From Fasciola hepatica (Eukaryota > Platyhelminthes > Trematoda > Plagiorchiida > Fasciolidae): a stretch of 64,000 nt of DNA. The translations under genes were made by a program, and so were the position numbers. The notes beneath the pieces were generated by a model. It saw only the letters and a program-made list of their open reading frames with translations. It had not been told where the DNA came from and made no database searches. The DNA is taken from NCBI GenBank assembly GCA_948099385.1, contig CANUEZ040000213.1:682001-746000 (forward strand). The letters run 5' to 3'. Shown here one piece after another: positions 32,700 to 44,535 of the stretch. Every line of letters starts with the position of its first letter. Positions within the stretch are counted from its first letter, which is position 1.

Positions 32700-35010
32700 A
32701 AAGTGGTTTCTTGTTACACGAACACAGTGCTTTGTCTAACAGGAGCGTATAAACTGACGTATGCAGTGGAAAATCAACTATGTGTAACAAGGCATCATTC
32801 AAGAAAATCAAGTGGTAATTTGAAGAAGGAAGTCAACAGAATTGGATTGCACAATGTAGTCCGGAACATTTATCTGTATATTCACCAGTACATTTTCCGG
32901 AGAAGGTGATTATTTATAAGCGGTTGATTGGACATTCTCGTAAGACCATAAGTAAATAACACAACTTGATTCTTATAACAGGAATCGGCTTTTGTCTTGT
33001 GGTGTAAATTATTGTGTTCCTCCAAAATAGACTACTCTTATTGACTCACAGATCAGATTTGAATCATTCTTCGAAGAGCTGACTAACAACTAACGGGTGA
33101 GGAAGCTGTGGGATGGTTCAAAGCAAAAATGGTAGATTTTGAGCAGCGTATCAAACGAGTACCACAAATGAAATTGTCTATTGACAAAAGACCATTAAGA
33201 AGCCATAAACCAGCTCAGAAGGAACTCGGCATTGATACTTTTCCAATCAGACAAGGGATCTAGTGTAGCTGTTCTGAACAAAGTATTCTACAGAGACAAA
33301 ATGGCGATGATCCTAGAAGATGAAACAAAATTCAAACCGGTCCCTAAGACTAACTTCTCCAAAGAACTATAAAAGAAAAATAAAGACACAAACAGACCTC
33401 GCAAAAGCTAAACTTATCTCAGAATCCACGGCCGAGGTTCTAAAATGTACAGTAAGTCATATACCACATATGCACGGCCTACCAAAAGTACGCAATGCAG
33501 GTATACCATTTTGACCAGCGTTGTCCACGGCCAACTCCTTGCAACGCAAACTGGCAAAGTGGCTTGGGGAACGGCTTAAACCGGCGAGGTATTTATTTGG
33601 AAAAATCATGGTGAAGAATAGTTATTAAAGATGTGGCTTGTTGAGAGATTTGAACATTCACAATAAGTACTTACTCACCATGAATGTTAAGTCACTCTTT
33701 ACAATTAACTCAGTTCCCAAGCCCGTTGACATAGTTCATCAACTTCCCGATGATAACGACTTGAACATTGGATTACCAAATAACAGGCTGTTTCGATCAT
33801 TATTATTGTGCATCTCGGAAGTATAATACTATCTCCTCGTACAAGAATATCGACTGACTGACGGAGCTGCCATGGGTAGTTCGCTGGGGCCCTTTCTGGC
33901 AGTTAAATTTGTCTCACGCCTAGAATAAAATATGGGAAAAACCGTATCTCGAGCTAATCTCTACCGACTTTACTTGGACCATTGTAGCTTGCATTGACCA
34001 GCGATTTCCGCCCGGGGTTTGCACATGAAGGATATGAAACAGCGAACACTAAAAATAGCCCATGAGTCCAAAGCTTAGTAATCGGACAACTATTTGGCTG
34101 CCTACAGTCTGCTCACTACACGATATCTTCTTCACTGTGAACACCAAGGACCAGTTTGAAAACATGTTCCATCACTTCAATTCCAAACAAACGACCATTC
34201 AGTTAGCCAAAAACGAGGAAGTCAACTACATCGTCACATTTCTGGGTGTTGGAATTACCTGCCGAAAAGATGGATAGAAGCCCAGACCAGCCCATCGTAA
34301 AACTGCTTGGTCAGGAATGTGCCTTCTTTTTATCAGCTTTCCTCCCATAAAGTACAGAATCGGCTTTGTCCGAACCACATTCCACAGGGAGCGTGAAATA
34401 TGCTCAACCGACACCCTGGAAGAAAGTTGCCGCCCATTTTCAAAGAACTTCTGAGGCGAACGGGTATCCAGAATGATTTATATTCAAACACGCAGCCACT
34501 TCCGAACAGAGCGAAGGTCACCATCGTCCCAAAAGTAACGGCCTTCCTTTGGTTACTTTATAGGTGTGATGGCAGCAACAGCCTACCCAGCAGATCCTTC
34601 GACTGTGCACTTAATCGTACTTATTACTTTGCAAAGGTAATCATTTTCTCTACCTCCCGGATGAAAATGCCGTCTATGAAAAAACCACGGCCTGTTCACT
34701 CCATGTCTAGTTACATTTACTGATTCAACTGCAGATGCGCAGCCACCTGTACTTTGGCAGAACGAAGAGACCATGGCGTAACCGAATGGTCGAGCACATT
34801 CCGGTTTGGCCACAAAGAGCGATGAGTTGGCGGAAACAAAATCGGTGACGTAACTGACTGAATACCGAACCCTGGAACTATTTGTTACGCAAAACCTGCA
34901 GAACACTAAGCACTGCATTTATTTGAGCACGACGATCAACGTCATCTGCGTCACAAACAATCAAAGACTACTGAGACACGCGGAGGGGTTAGCAAATAAC
35001 CATCACTAAC
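32700..35010 (+). pseudogene. Penelope-like element PLE-C, copy I
   Basis: Third PLE family, in several frames. Pre-RT: LLSCGVNYCVPPK then SQIRFESFFEELTN (32985-33092). RT: SDKGSSVAVLNKVFYRDKMA and ILEDETKFKPVPKTNFSKEL (33247-33370), HMHGLPKVRNAGIPF (33470-33514), LAKWLGERLKPARYLFGKI, MNVKSLFT where D-V-K-S-L-F-T is expected (catalytic Asp to Asn, 33680-33703), TDGAAMGSSLGPFLAV (about 33860), YRLYLDHC with YVDD changed to YLDH (33971-33982), HHFNSKQTTIQLAKNEE and FLGVGITCRKDG (34170-34277). GIY-YIG: in alternating frames FNCRCAAT, then YFGRTKRPW and RMVEHIPVWPQRAM (34725-34830). Two catalytic aspartates are lost. Inactive. Confidence 0.85.
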
Positions 35011-36099
35011 CTCAACAGTACAAACAGCGAAAGCGGCTAATTACTTCAGTTTTGCCTTGATAATCTGTTTCTAGTTGCAAACCCTTGTTGTGTGATTCAG
35101 GTTGTGTGCTTGCCTTTGGTCTTATGATACTGGTCAATTCACCATTTATGAATGATCACATTGACGGCAGTAGGCACTAGTGAAGATGCAGCAAAAAGGT
35201 CCGGAATACATCGTGCTATCTGATGCTATTGGCTTCTGCGTTCCAGTTTGTATCAGGAAGGTTGTGTTTTTAAGTGTTTATTGGTTGCTTTCAGTGGTCT
35301 GACAAGCCCCCTCATCAAAAAATCATTCTGACTATAGTTTGCCGATTTTCTTCTAGGGGACCCAAGCAATTTAGCTAACCATTCTCCTATTATAGTATCA
35401 AGCGAGTTTTCTGTGTCTACAGTGTCTTCGCACATTTTTTTTACCATTACATATTCATCTCCATAGTGTATTGTATACAAACGTTGACTTGGTCAAATCA
35501 ATCCGTTTGTAAACAAAATGCAAAGAATTAGGTGGAATGATGAATAAGCATTTGATTGAAAATACTCAAGAAAGCCATTGCCTTTGACGAGAGTTATACT
35601 GGGAAGATGACAATCATGGAATCGATCATTATCTGGTGCAATACGATGGATTCCATCCATCCCGGTTAGTAGCTCATTTAAATTTACATGCCGGTCTGGA
35701 TAGTTGGATAATTACTGCCAGCAATTTACTGATGACAGATAGACAAAACAAGAGCATGAAAAATGATCCAGATTGAACAGTCCATACTAAACTTGATAAA
35801 TTCATGTATGGTGAACTAATTGCTGTAAATACTTATATAGTTCTTTTGTTGCTGCTGACTTCCTATCTGTGGGACCAAGAAATACAAAAGCGTATGAAAT
35901 GATTCACCTGAGCTATCAAGGCTCAGATCACCGGTGACTAGCAGGAAAAAGCTGTACTTCTGGCATTTTTGAAGTCATCAGCAGTGTATATCCAACAAGT
36001 CCCATCCACCCACAGGCGAAACCCAGAGAGTCTCGTGATGAGCCGTGAGCGTTGCACATCAGGCTATTCGAACTACCAATAGTTTGCCTCGCCCCAACA
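35011..36099. other. Module F right end (copy I), no gene recognised
   Basis: About 1.1 kb leading to the copy I / copy II junction; counterpart 59464-60552, almost identical. Minus frames 35253-35480 and 35928-36182 are unassigned. Confidence 0.6.
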
Positions 36100-37559
36100 C
36101 GGTATGATATTGTACTCGCCGTATGTACGGCTGAGCTGCTTTTCTGGTCCACCTTTGCTGACAATATTTTTTTTTGTTGCAATCATCTACTGTCACGTTG
36201 CCCTGTCGCAGATATTCTGACAATTTAAGTCATCCATAGAAGACCTCTTAAACTCACAGGTGACCAGCTGACAAGCAACATCGTTATGAATTGGTGCTAT
36301 CACGGGCAGAAAAGAAAAATGCCGGATGACGCACTGCTCCTGGTCTATCGCCGCCGGATTTTGACAGTCTCGGCGTTATATGAAACAATGTGCGTTCTCT
36401 GTTTGACAATCTCAAGCACCCAACTTCTAACCTGTTGCTCACGCATTCCGAAATACTTATGTGCCATGCCTCCAAGAAACTTGACCTAAGGCTGACATAG
36501 ACAAATTCATGGTGGAAATCGGAAACGTTTTACGCCTCCATTGGTACAGACTGAACTATACAAAAAGATTTAGTTGGTTGCCTTGCCACCTATATCAAAT
36601 CCACACAGGACTAGTGTCTCAATTCCCCATGGTTCTACTCCATGATCACAACACAAATTTAATCAACAACAACCAAAACATCAACAACTTTCGTCAAAAG
36701 AAAATTCCGCAGTCGAAACTATAAAACACTGATGTTAAATCTGCTGCCCTTTGAAAATGATTTACTTCCATCTCAGAAGAGTAATCTTACTCATCCCAAA
36801 ACAATGACGAAGGAAAGAGTAATTAGCATTCGAAATATACAACACACTTGAGGTTCCTTGACTACCAACAAAAGTTAGGACTATATTCCATCCCGATTTT
36901 TTCTGCACTTCTAGAACATATGGTTTGGGAGCAATCTTTTCTGTGACCAGCAGAAGGGCCACCCGTCTGACGACCTCGGTGTAGACCAAGAAAATGTCCA
37001 ATACCTTCGTTACACGACGATGCTAATGACATCCCGACTATCGTGAAGTGTAGAAATTCCCGAGCAGGTTTTCAAGCTTTTCGAGTTCACCAAGTTTGTC
37101 ATGTCTGCTGAAGCACGTGGTCTACTTTCAGCAGTACACAAATACGGAGCAGGGCCTCAGCGTACAAATAACTACGGTAATTATCGTTCACTCGACTCAT
37201 TCCCAGCCCAGACCGTTGGCTTCCAGCCACAATGATACCCATACCGGGAACGGAACGAGAGCCATGGATTTCCTTCGAATATTACTTTGCTCATCAGTAT
37301 TGAATATGCAGTGCTTCATTGCCTCTCGACTAATCCCAAGTTTCTGCAACTGAAGCAGCAGCGAGCTTAGCAAATTTCATTTCCAATTCCATCAGTGACC
37401 AATGTAAATCCGTTAGATGTGTCCTTCTAGATTAAGTATCAGCATTTTACTTTAGGCCAAGTACCTTACTTTTCAAAAGCTTGAGTCGTTTAGTTGCTTT
37501 AACGACCTATTGCTTGAAAGACTTTTTCCCGTGTAGAACATACTGTACCAAATGCGGAA

Positions 37560-38417
37560 AAAAGGTTAGCTAAACACTCTTATTCATTGTCAAAGTTCTT
37601 CAAGGAACTGTTCTTCCTCAATATTTGTTATCGTTCTACATTTGCGACTTAAAGGATCCCACTCGGCTGCTCTGTTCAAATACGGCGATGACGTCATTTT
37701 GGCTCGGTCAGACTAGTTTTTGCATGCTGAAACGACGGTTGGGAAACTGCCTCGGTTGTTCTTGGAAATTGATAAATTACAGTGATTCACTGCTCCTCGA
37801 TTTGCCGCTTATTCATTCGTACGCCAGTACGTACTTAAAACTCTTCGATACTGCTTGTCCATTACTCCCTCGGTTTACTTGGAAAGGACAACATTGTACT
37901 TGGTATAGGTTTGCTCTTTACCAGCAGTTTTACTGAAATAGTCTTAAGAGACATCACATCAAATTTATATGACAATCGCCTAACAGCATCAGTCGTATTT
38001 TCAGGTAAGATGGAGGAGACTTTACATACCATATATTATGACTTTTTTCTCAGGTGACTGTGTTTTATTCCGTCTCACTAACTCTAGTGAGAAAACCCTT
38101 CTGCCGTTGAGCGATCTCGTTTATCAACGAAAAACAAAGAATATATATATATATATAGGCTGTTGTCTGCGGTATACATGACTGACCATTCATGTGACGT
38201 TTATCATTTTTCTGGTATTCACTCACTAAGACAGTGTACATTCCTGCGCGCTATATGTGAAACACTACAGTACGTCGTGTGCCGTACCCGTGTAGTGATT
38301 CCTTGGCTTCCTGTGCAGGATAATACTACATTATTCCATATAATATTCCACTGTCCCATGTGGCCACAAGTGGCCCACAACGCATTGGCTCAACTTGTGT
38401 GGGCAACCACCCCTTGA
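37560..38417 (+). pseudogene. LINE RT fragment, copy II
   Basis: Same fragment as at 1393-2319. Relative to copy I it has a short insertion before the QGTVL motif (aaatgcggaaaaaagg near 37552) and a changed stretch after it, so the YGDD motif falls in another frame. The HCPMWPQVAH end is kept (38334-38417). A 17-nt TA run lies inside at 38141-38157. Confidence 0.45.
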
Positions 38418-38495
38418 GGCTTAAGCAACGCTGACAAGATTCATCACATTTCGGTCAGTCCACTCCTTCGATTTGTTGTCCTATCGCCCGAGTTT

Positions 38496-40190
38496 GTGTC
38501 GTCTCAAGCCTTGGGGCTTGGTATCGCTCCAGCTCTAACTGCCAATGTGACTTGGCTGTCCACCAAAGCTGAATTAACACACATCAATCTATCCCCTTTC
38601 TTACCTAGAAATTCTGTAGGTCCATTCCATGCTCGTATTTTGACAAATAAGGGTGAGATTTTATCTGAACCATTAACCCATTCTTGTTTGGATAGTCTTT
38701 CCTTCCTTCCAATATATTAATGCAAGTGGAGGGATTGGACCAGTCGGAGAAAGTGTGTTCTCGAAATGTGCTCAGTGGAAATAACGGTACAATTGAAACA
38801 GCTCACACACTCAGCCATCATAAAAGAACTTAACTATGGATATCCAACAGTTCATAAGAATGTGGTCTGCTTAAGACCTATGCTTGACATGTGCAATTCA
38901 CCGTACCACGCAGTCGCCAAATGGTTGACCATTCTGCTGGAACCGGTTAGACAGAAAATATGGAAGCACAATCCGAACGACACATTTGAACTTATAAGCT
39001 GCGTAACAGAACTGAATGTGAAAGATCGGTGGATACTATTGTTAGATGCCGGTACACCCTCTACCAACGTCTCCATCGATGAAGTCATAGGTTATTTATG
39101 TGAATATATCAAAAGCTACGCAATCCAGACTGGCTTTCCTTTAGAAGCTTTGAAATAGTTGCTTTTTTGTGCACACAACGTTCAGTTCAAGTTCACCGGC
39201 CAAATCTACCGTCAAAGGACGGGATAGCAATGGGCTTCCCACTGGGACCACTGTTTGCCGACGTTTTCACGGCAAAGTTGGAAAATGGCCATATGGCCAC
39301 ATCAATACTATGCGCATGCATACGCACACACGCCAGCGAACGCCAACATGAACATTGTTTTTTACTGCCCGGTTATTCGGCAAGTGGCAATCGTTCCCTT
39401 TCGTATCGATTTCGTTTTATTGACCTGTAAGTCGCGTTCATGTTCACTCACTCAAAGAGCCACTCAGCAATCGGTTGTTCTGCTTCTACTAAAGATTGGG
39501 TCATAGCATTAATCAGTTCCTCAGACCAGCGAGATCAACTGTTAGATTTGTTTAACTCAGACATGACAACGTGCAGTTCACAATGGAAACAGAACTACAC
39601 TAGGCTTCTTAGACGTACGGATAAGTCGTCGTGGAGACCGTTCAATCAGTCGGTCAGTGCGCAGGAAGGCAATGTGGAATGGACATTACATCCACTTCCA
39701 CCGTTTCCTGCCTCTTGAGGAGAAAAAGAACCTAATTGGGTGCCTCACAAGCAGGGCAGGACGAATATATTTGGAGGACACAATTGAGGAAGAACTCCGA
39801 AAGATGCGAAGGATTTTTATCCAGAATGACCATCCGGAACGCCTAGTTGATAGGACGATGCAAATGGAGAGCTAGAAAAAAACAGTATACATAACTTGGT
39901 CATTGAAAGGCGGCACGTTGGCAGAGATTGCGCGGAAAGCATTGTCAGACGCCATCAGCAAAACATTTTTACGAGCGGTTAATCTCCAGATGTTGTTCTA
40001 GCCCGGAACAGCAGTGATTTTGCGGTTGAAAGACAAAGCACCCGATTCTACACCCTCATTCTGTGGGTACTCATTCACTTGTTCCTGTGGAAAAATGTAC
40101 ATCAGCCGCAAGACCAGGGGTTTGTTTGAACGTATCCTCGTTCAACACCCTGCATGGTTGAACACCAGAGCAATTATATCGCTCACTGGT
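38496..40190 (+). pseudogene. Penelope-like element PLE-A, copy II (internally deleted)
   Basis: Same element as 2921-5175 but lacking the whole pre-RT region: ...taactat joins directly to ggatatccaac at about 38838, removing about 0.9 kb present in copy I. RT pieces remain: RPMLDMCNSPYHAVAKW (38875-38925), LLLDAGTPSTNVSIDEV (39040-39085) and DGIAMGFPLGPLFADVF (39215-39275). About 65-70 bp carrying the YVDD-equivalent motif are also missing after AKLENGHM (about 39290). GIY-YIG remnants YSFTCSCGKMYISRK lie at 40045-40115. The element is inactive. Confidence 0.8.
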
Positions 40191-40435
40191 CGTTTCACAC
40201 ATAGCTCAGTCCAATTCGATAGCAAACGTGTCCGGGGCTTTTCGTGCCCCTTTATAAGGTCCGGGGTGGACAATCACGACCAATAAAATGTCCATTTGGA
40301 CCACAGCAAACGATGTTAGCATACACCTACACAACCCTGCTTTATGTGCTCAAAAACAATGTGTGCTTTTAAGCTGCCACGACTCACACTTCACCCTATA
40401 TCAGGCCACAGACCAGATGGAAACTTTGTTTGATT

Positions 40436-40630
40436 GACTATCCTTTGGAGTCTACGTTTCAGGCGCAAACCCTAGCTCATCTGACCAACCTGCACTCGGA
40501 AGCACCAGACTCGAGTTATGCTCTTGTTAAAGCTCATCAATGGTGCATATCCTCTGCCACATCCAGGGTTCGAACCCGCGCCTTTCCATTTGGAAGGCTT
40601 GTGTGTTAAAACTGCGCTACCCAGCTCCCA
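40436..40630 (-). mobile_element. tRNA-derived SINE
   Basis: Minus-strand head at 40630-40560 looks like a tRNA: GGGAGCTGGGTAGCGCAGTT (box A about 40622-40608), a stem-loop, then GGTTCGAACCC (box B, 40567-40577). A non-tRNA body follows (gatgagctttaacaagagc...). A diverged copy is at 17035-17240. The matching position in copy I (about 5147) lacks the whole stretch. Confidence 0.7.
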
Positions 40631-41283
40631 TCCGAAAAGTGTGATATGGTATGAGTTTGAATCATTGTAAACGAGTTTGTTCACCAATCTGAATTCTCTA
40701 ATTGTGCTTAGTGGAAATAATCGGATATTGGTAATATTGATACAGCCAACTTGTTAACGGACTTGAATAATAACAGGTTGTCACGATGTCACGATGATGG
40801 CGCAGGCTTTACTCCAAAACAAGCAATGGAGATGACTTGGCTATCCAGGGAGACGGGAATGTCTATTAGCCCATTTGATACGTTTTTCAGTGACAGATAT
40901 TTCTCGAAATCTGTTCGTAAATGACACTATGTTTACTCGTCATAGCCATGTGGAACATTATGTCACTACAAGAGACAGTGGGTAGAAGCAAGTGATTTTG
41001 ATTCAAACAACTCTTTCTGTCTGGATTTTGACAAGGAAAAACACCATCTGAAGAGAATTGAATTCATTCAGTGGTAAAATTTTCTGATAAATGTCACTAG
41101 GCTGTCGAATGGATGGGCGACGTAAGGTAAGCAACATCCGCTTTCGGTCGACGTGAGGCGGGCATTTAGCTACCAACGAAGGTCGTCATGTGTAGGGATA
41201 AATGCAAATTACTGTGCAAACCATCTTGTCTAAAACCCTCATTTTAATACGATCCACGATGAAGCTCACAAGGCTTACAAAAC

Positions 41284-41532
41284 GTGACTCTTGATAAGAA
41301 ATTCTCCAAAGAAACTCAGTCTGGTATGCCTGCTGTTGCAAACCAATTAAGTTCATTGGAATTAGCTGCAATGAATCATGATAAAACTTATCCGGATGGA
41401 AGTGTCATCTACAGCACTTTGAACAACGCGAGTTCTGAGAAGACTACAGGTGTTGTGAAAATTCGAATGAAAAAGATTTTGCTTCGCGATGGGTCTAATT
41501 TTCTTCATAATTCACCGAACAAACGTTGTTAA
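41284..41532 (+). CDS. Small conserved open frame, copy II
   Basis: Same protein reading as 20317-20565. The upstream HDDGAGFTPKQAMEMTW stretch is also kept here (about 40788-40840), immediately after copy II's large deletion junction. Confidence 0.25.
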   Translation: MTLDKKFSKETQSGMPAVANQLSSLELAAMNHDKTYPDGSVIYSTLNNASSEKTTGVVKIRMKKILLRDGSNFLHNSPNKRC

Positions 41533-41761
41533 TATAAAGTTGTGTACTAACTTGATGTAAATAACTAGCTATAGCCCTGTTCTGTTTCTTGAAAAATGTG
41601 AATTTCCTTGGTCTTAGTCAACACGACAAGTTGACCGAGTTTGGTAAACGGTCAAATATGAATGTGGTGTAGTACACAAGGATGAGCACTCCTCTGCCTG
41701 GGGGTTGTTCGTTGTTCGATCCGCAAAATAAAAACCAATTCCGCTGTGTCGGTTCAAGTGG

Positions 41762-41967
41762 TCACTCGCGCAATCACTGTCTCACACGCATGCACCGCTA
41801 TTGACTGCCTATTGAATGATGGCTTGACCACTCTGGATCGCATTTACTGCTTGCGTTTGCCAAAGGAATATTCACTTGTTAGCTTGCCCGCTTACAAGCG
41901 AGTTAACGGATGTGGTAATAAACGGATCTGTTGCGTACTTAGCTCTCCGTTAATTCCGAACACAACA
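41762..41967 (+). repeat. LTR-like block b, copy II
   Basis: Copy of block b. Its partner block a is absent from copy II because it falls in the 2.3-kb stretch missing there. Confidence 0.35.
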
Positions 41968-42333
41968 AACTGCATGAGCAAAAAGGCTCAGTCACTGTTT
42001 CATCGGGAACCCACACTTACAATAATTGAACAGTAATATGGCTTCCAATAGCCTGCTCAATACAGTATTATTTAAAACTATGGAGATCAAGTTTACCACA
42101 GATGGTTTTCTCCACTAAGGAATAAGTAATAATCACGCCAGGAACAGTTAATTTTGCTGAAGGTTCGATTATATTAGTGTTGCACAGTAGGAAGAAAAAA
42201 CACACCAAACGCACAACAGTATAATTTCATGGCTCAATAGAAATTTCGCTGTTCATAGCAGGGTGGTGGGGAAAAAGGTGATTATTTGAAATGCACGACA
42301 CTGAAATCAGGTTCGTATGAGCTTCCGGGGCTA

Positions 42334-42548
42334 TGTAATATGATAACAAACGTGATCGCCACAAAACTGTTGATTATTGATTGACCTTTGGCGATCATCT
42401 CCTTGCGAGAATCGAGACACCTAGTCCGTCACGTAAAGCTGCCAATTCATTCTATCAACACCCTGTTCCTTGACAGTGTTGCAACTTGTTCCCTAGGACA
42501 ATTTCCATTGCAAAAAACGAGGATTGTTCCTTTCTGTCGACTCTATCA
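42334..42548 (+). repeat. Ty3/Gypsy 5' LTR (copy II, internally deleted)
   Basis: Begins tgtaatatgataac and ends ctctatca. About 64 bp in the middle (the ctagtgtgg region) are missing compared with 9162-9440. Confidence 0.6.
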
Positions 42549-42586
42549 GCCAGCTGTGTCAACCAGCTAAAGATGATCCTACTATT

Positions 42587-43149
42587 ATGCCTGAGACAAA
42601 TGCAAACTATTACGAAGAGAATGGGATGCCGAAAATTGAAGAGGGGAGAAAGTACAGCTATTTGATGTCCACATCATTCGGAGTTCCCAACCGATTGACA
42701 ACCAACAGTTCGATCATCAGGATTTTCATCCCCGGCTGCCGTTCCCGAAAAATTCGCAACAGGCAATAATTGGTATCTTTGGGGGAAACAAATAAGAACT
42801 TTTCTCAAGAGTTTCCGAAACATGTGTTATTCCAACGTGATCTACGGCATAATCACGGCAGAGATATTCGACAGGGTGGTTAACTCAAGAAAACTGGGGA
42901 ATGGGGTTCCTCCGGAGATATTTCGCGCTGTAGACAGCTAACTGATACACCGAAACTGGTAACGGAATGATAGACGGGGAATTCCAAGCCCAGATCCAAC
43001 ATGTGGATGAGACCATCTTTACGTATGCGAGTAACATTTGTTACCTAACTGGACGAGGTTTTGCCGATGAATCCCTGAACAGTTTGTCCTCCTCTAGAGT
43101 TAAAATGAATTACTTACGTAATTACTGGAACATTTGGAAACGTTCGTAG
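42587..43149 (+). pseudogene. Gypsy gag remnants (copy II)
   Basis: Same as 21697-22260: MPETNANYYEENGMPKIEEG after the LTR, then FQAQIQHVDETIFTYASNI. Broken by stops. Confidence 0.5.
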
Positions 43150-43164
43150 AATGAGCAGAAATAC

Positions 43165-44160
43165 TTGAACGAAGGAACAAACAATCCCAAAAGTGTTTCG
43201 CAATTCAGGCACGCCACCGCTCAACGGCTGACGCAATCGACAATGAAGGGCATACCCCCACAAAGAATCCTAGTGAACCTATACAACATCACCGTGCACG
43301 GGAAATCGAAACAGAAACACCTGGAGAACTTGGTGGCAGCCTCATAGAGAGTTGAACAATACGGCTTTAAGCTAAAGTCCACAAAATGCCGTTTCCCACA
43401 ACCCTAGATGAGCTTTTCGGGATAAATAATCTCTTTTGCTGGAATTCATAATGACCCTGAAAAGATCGAACAGGTAGCAAAATGGTGCACTTCACAAAAC
43501 TGTAGACGAGAAACGTTTTCTGGGAATGAGGTCGTACTTCCGCCCTTTCCCTGTACAATTTGCTCGTTTTGCCTCTCCTTTCGAAGCGCTGTAAGAGGAA
43601 AATAAACCGCTCCCGTTGAATGCGGCATGTGACGAGACCTACGCTGAAAGTCAGTAGATGTTTTACTCCGCGCCTGTACTAACACCACCAAACATGTCAC
43701 CTTCTGCTGGTCAGTTCATCTTAGATATGAAAGCCAGTGGTTCGACGATTTGGACGGTATGGACACAAATCAGAGAAGGTGGAAGGGACCACGTATTAGC
43801 CTATGGAAGTCAATGCCTGAGTAAATCAGAACTTGATTACTACACGACGAGAAAGGAAATATTAGTACTAGGATTTTTCCTGAGACGATTAAGGCGTTAT
43901 CTAATGGGAGACTTATAGTTATGAAGAGGATGGCATCAGTACTGGCTTTCGTTAGTGCTACTCGCCTCTCTGGTTGGGGTCAAAGGAACGTGGATTATAG
44001 TTGGTTAGACATTTTGAGGGATATGGGTCAGGATAGAAGTCAGTGGCTCGAATGCTTTGCTGTATGCTCGTCTAAATCTCGTGCCAACCACTCACTAAAA
44101 TGTCATTTCGACAAAACAAATACATGGCGACACCAAACAGTGAAGTCGCAGCTGAAGGCT
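43165..44160 (+). pseudogene. Gypsy RT / RNase H remnant (copy II)
   Basis: RT palm piece at 43165-43347: the region before the catalytic site reads ATAQRLTQSTMKGIPPQRIL, resembling A-T-F-Q-R-L-M, then NITVHGKSKQKHLENL with the DD pair replaced. RNase H at 43658-43918: GQFILDMKASGSTIWTVWT, HVLAYGSQCLSKSELDYYT. A further frame (43921-44187) runs into SQLKAFN, an integrase piece, through an internal deletion. Confidence 0.8.
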
Positions 44161-44535
44161 TTCAACGATCAAAATTCTAGTAAATGAAACCGCTTATTGA
44201 CACTTTTTCCCATTGCTTACCGTGGTGGCATCCATAGTTCTACTAAACAGAAGCCACACTTTTATGGACAGGAATGGAAATACGACGCCCCAAAGACAGA
44301 CGACCAAGTTGTGTCAACAATCAGTAAATGGTTGTCGTGGGTATGTCTGCAACGTGTTGGGCATGCTGAAGCAAGCCAGCCAATCATCTCGTAGTCATAT
44401 GCAGATAGCTAATATATATTAAAGAGAGTTTTTCAACAGGAAATCCTTCAGCCCTCTCTTGAAGACTGTTCATAAGATATGACCCCATAAACGCAACCAA
44501 ACCCAGTGATACCTTCAAAATTCCACAAAGAGTGG
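44141..44535 (+). pseudogene. Gypsy integrase remnant (copy II)
   Basis: SQLKAFNDQNSSK (44147-44187) joins directly to AYRGGIHSSTKQKPHFYGQE (44214-44275) and then the start of the GPY/F region, which ends at the junction with module C (gcttttcaccgcttcaaag, 44536). This copy has no SINE at the position where 26690-26950 is inserted. Confidence 0.7.

Larger units (their letters stand above)
1..36099. repeat. Tandem mega-repeat, copy I (36.1 kb, enlarged)
   Basis: First copy of the long tandem unit. The sequence starting at 1 (cggtatgatattg) recurs at 36100 and 60553, and modules A, B, C, D, E and F follow in the same order as in copy II. The copy is about 11.6 kb longer because the stretch 16813-27900 is a second, rearranged passage through the end of A, B, D, PLE-B and Gypsy, and because 13231-14459 is private to it. 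It retains several segments deleted in copies II and III, so it is probably closer to the ancestral state there. The true left edge lies outside the window. Confidence 0.9.
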
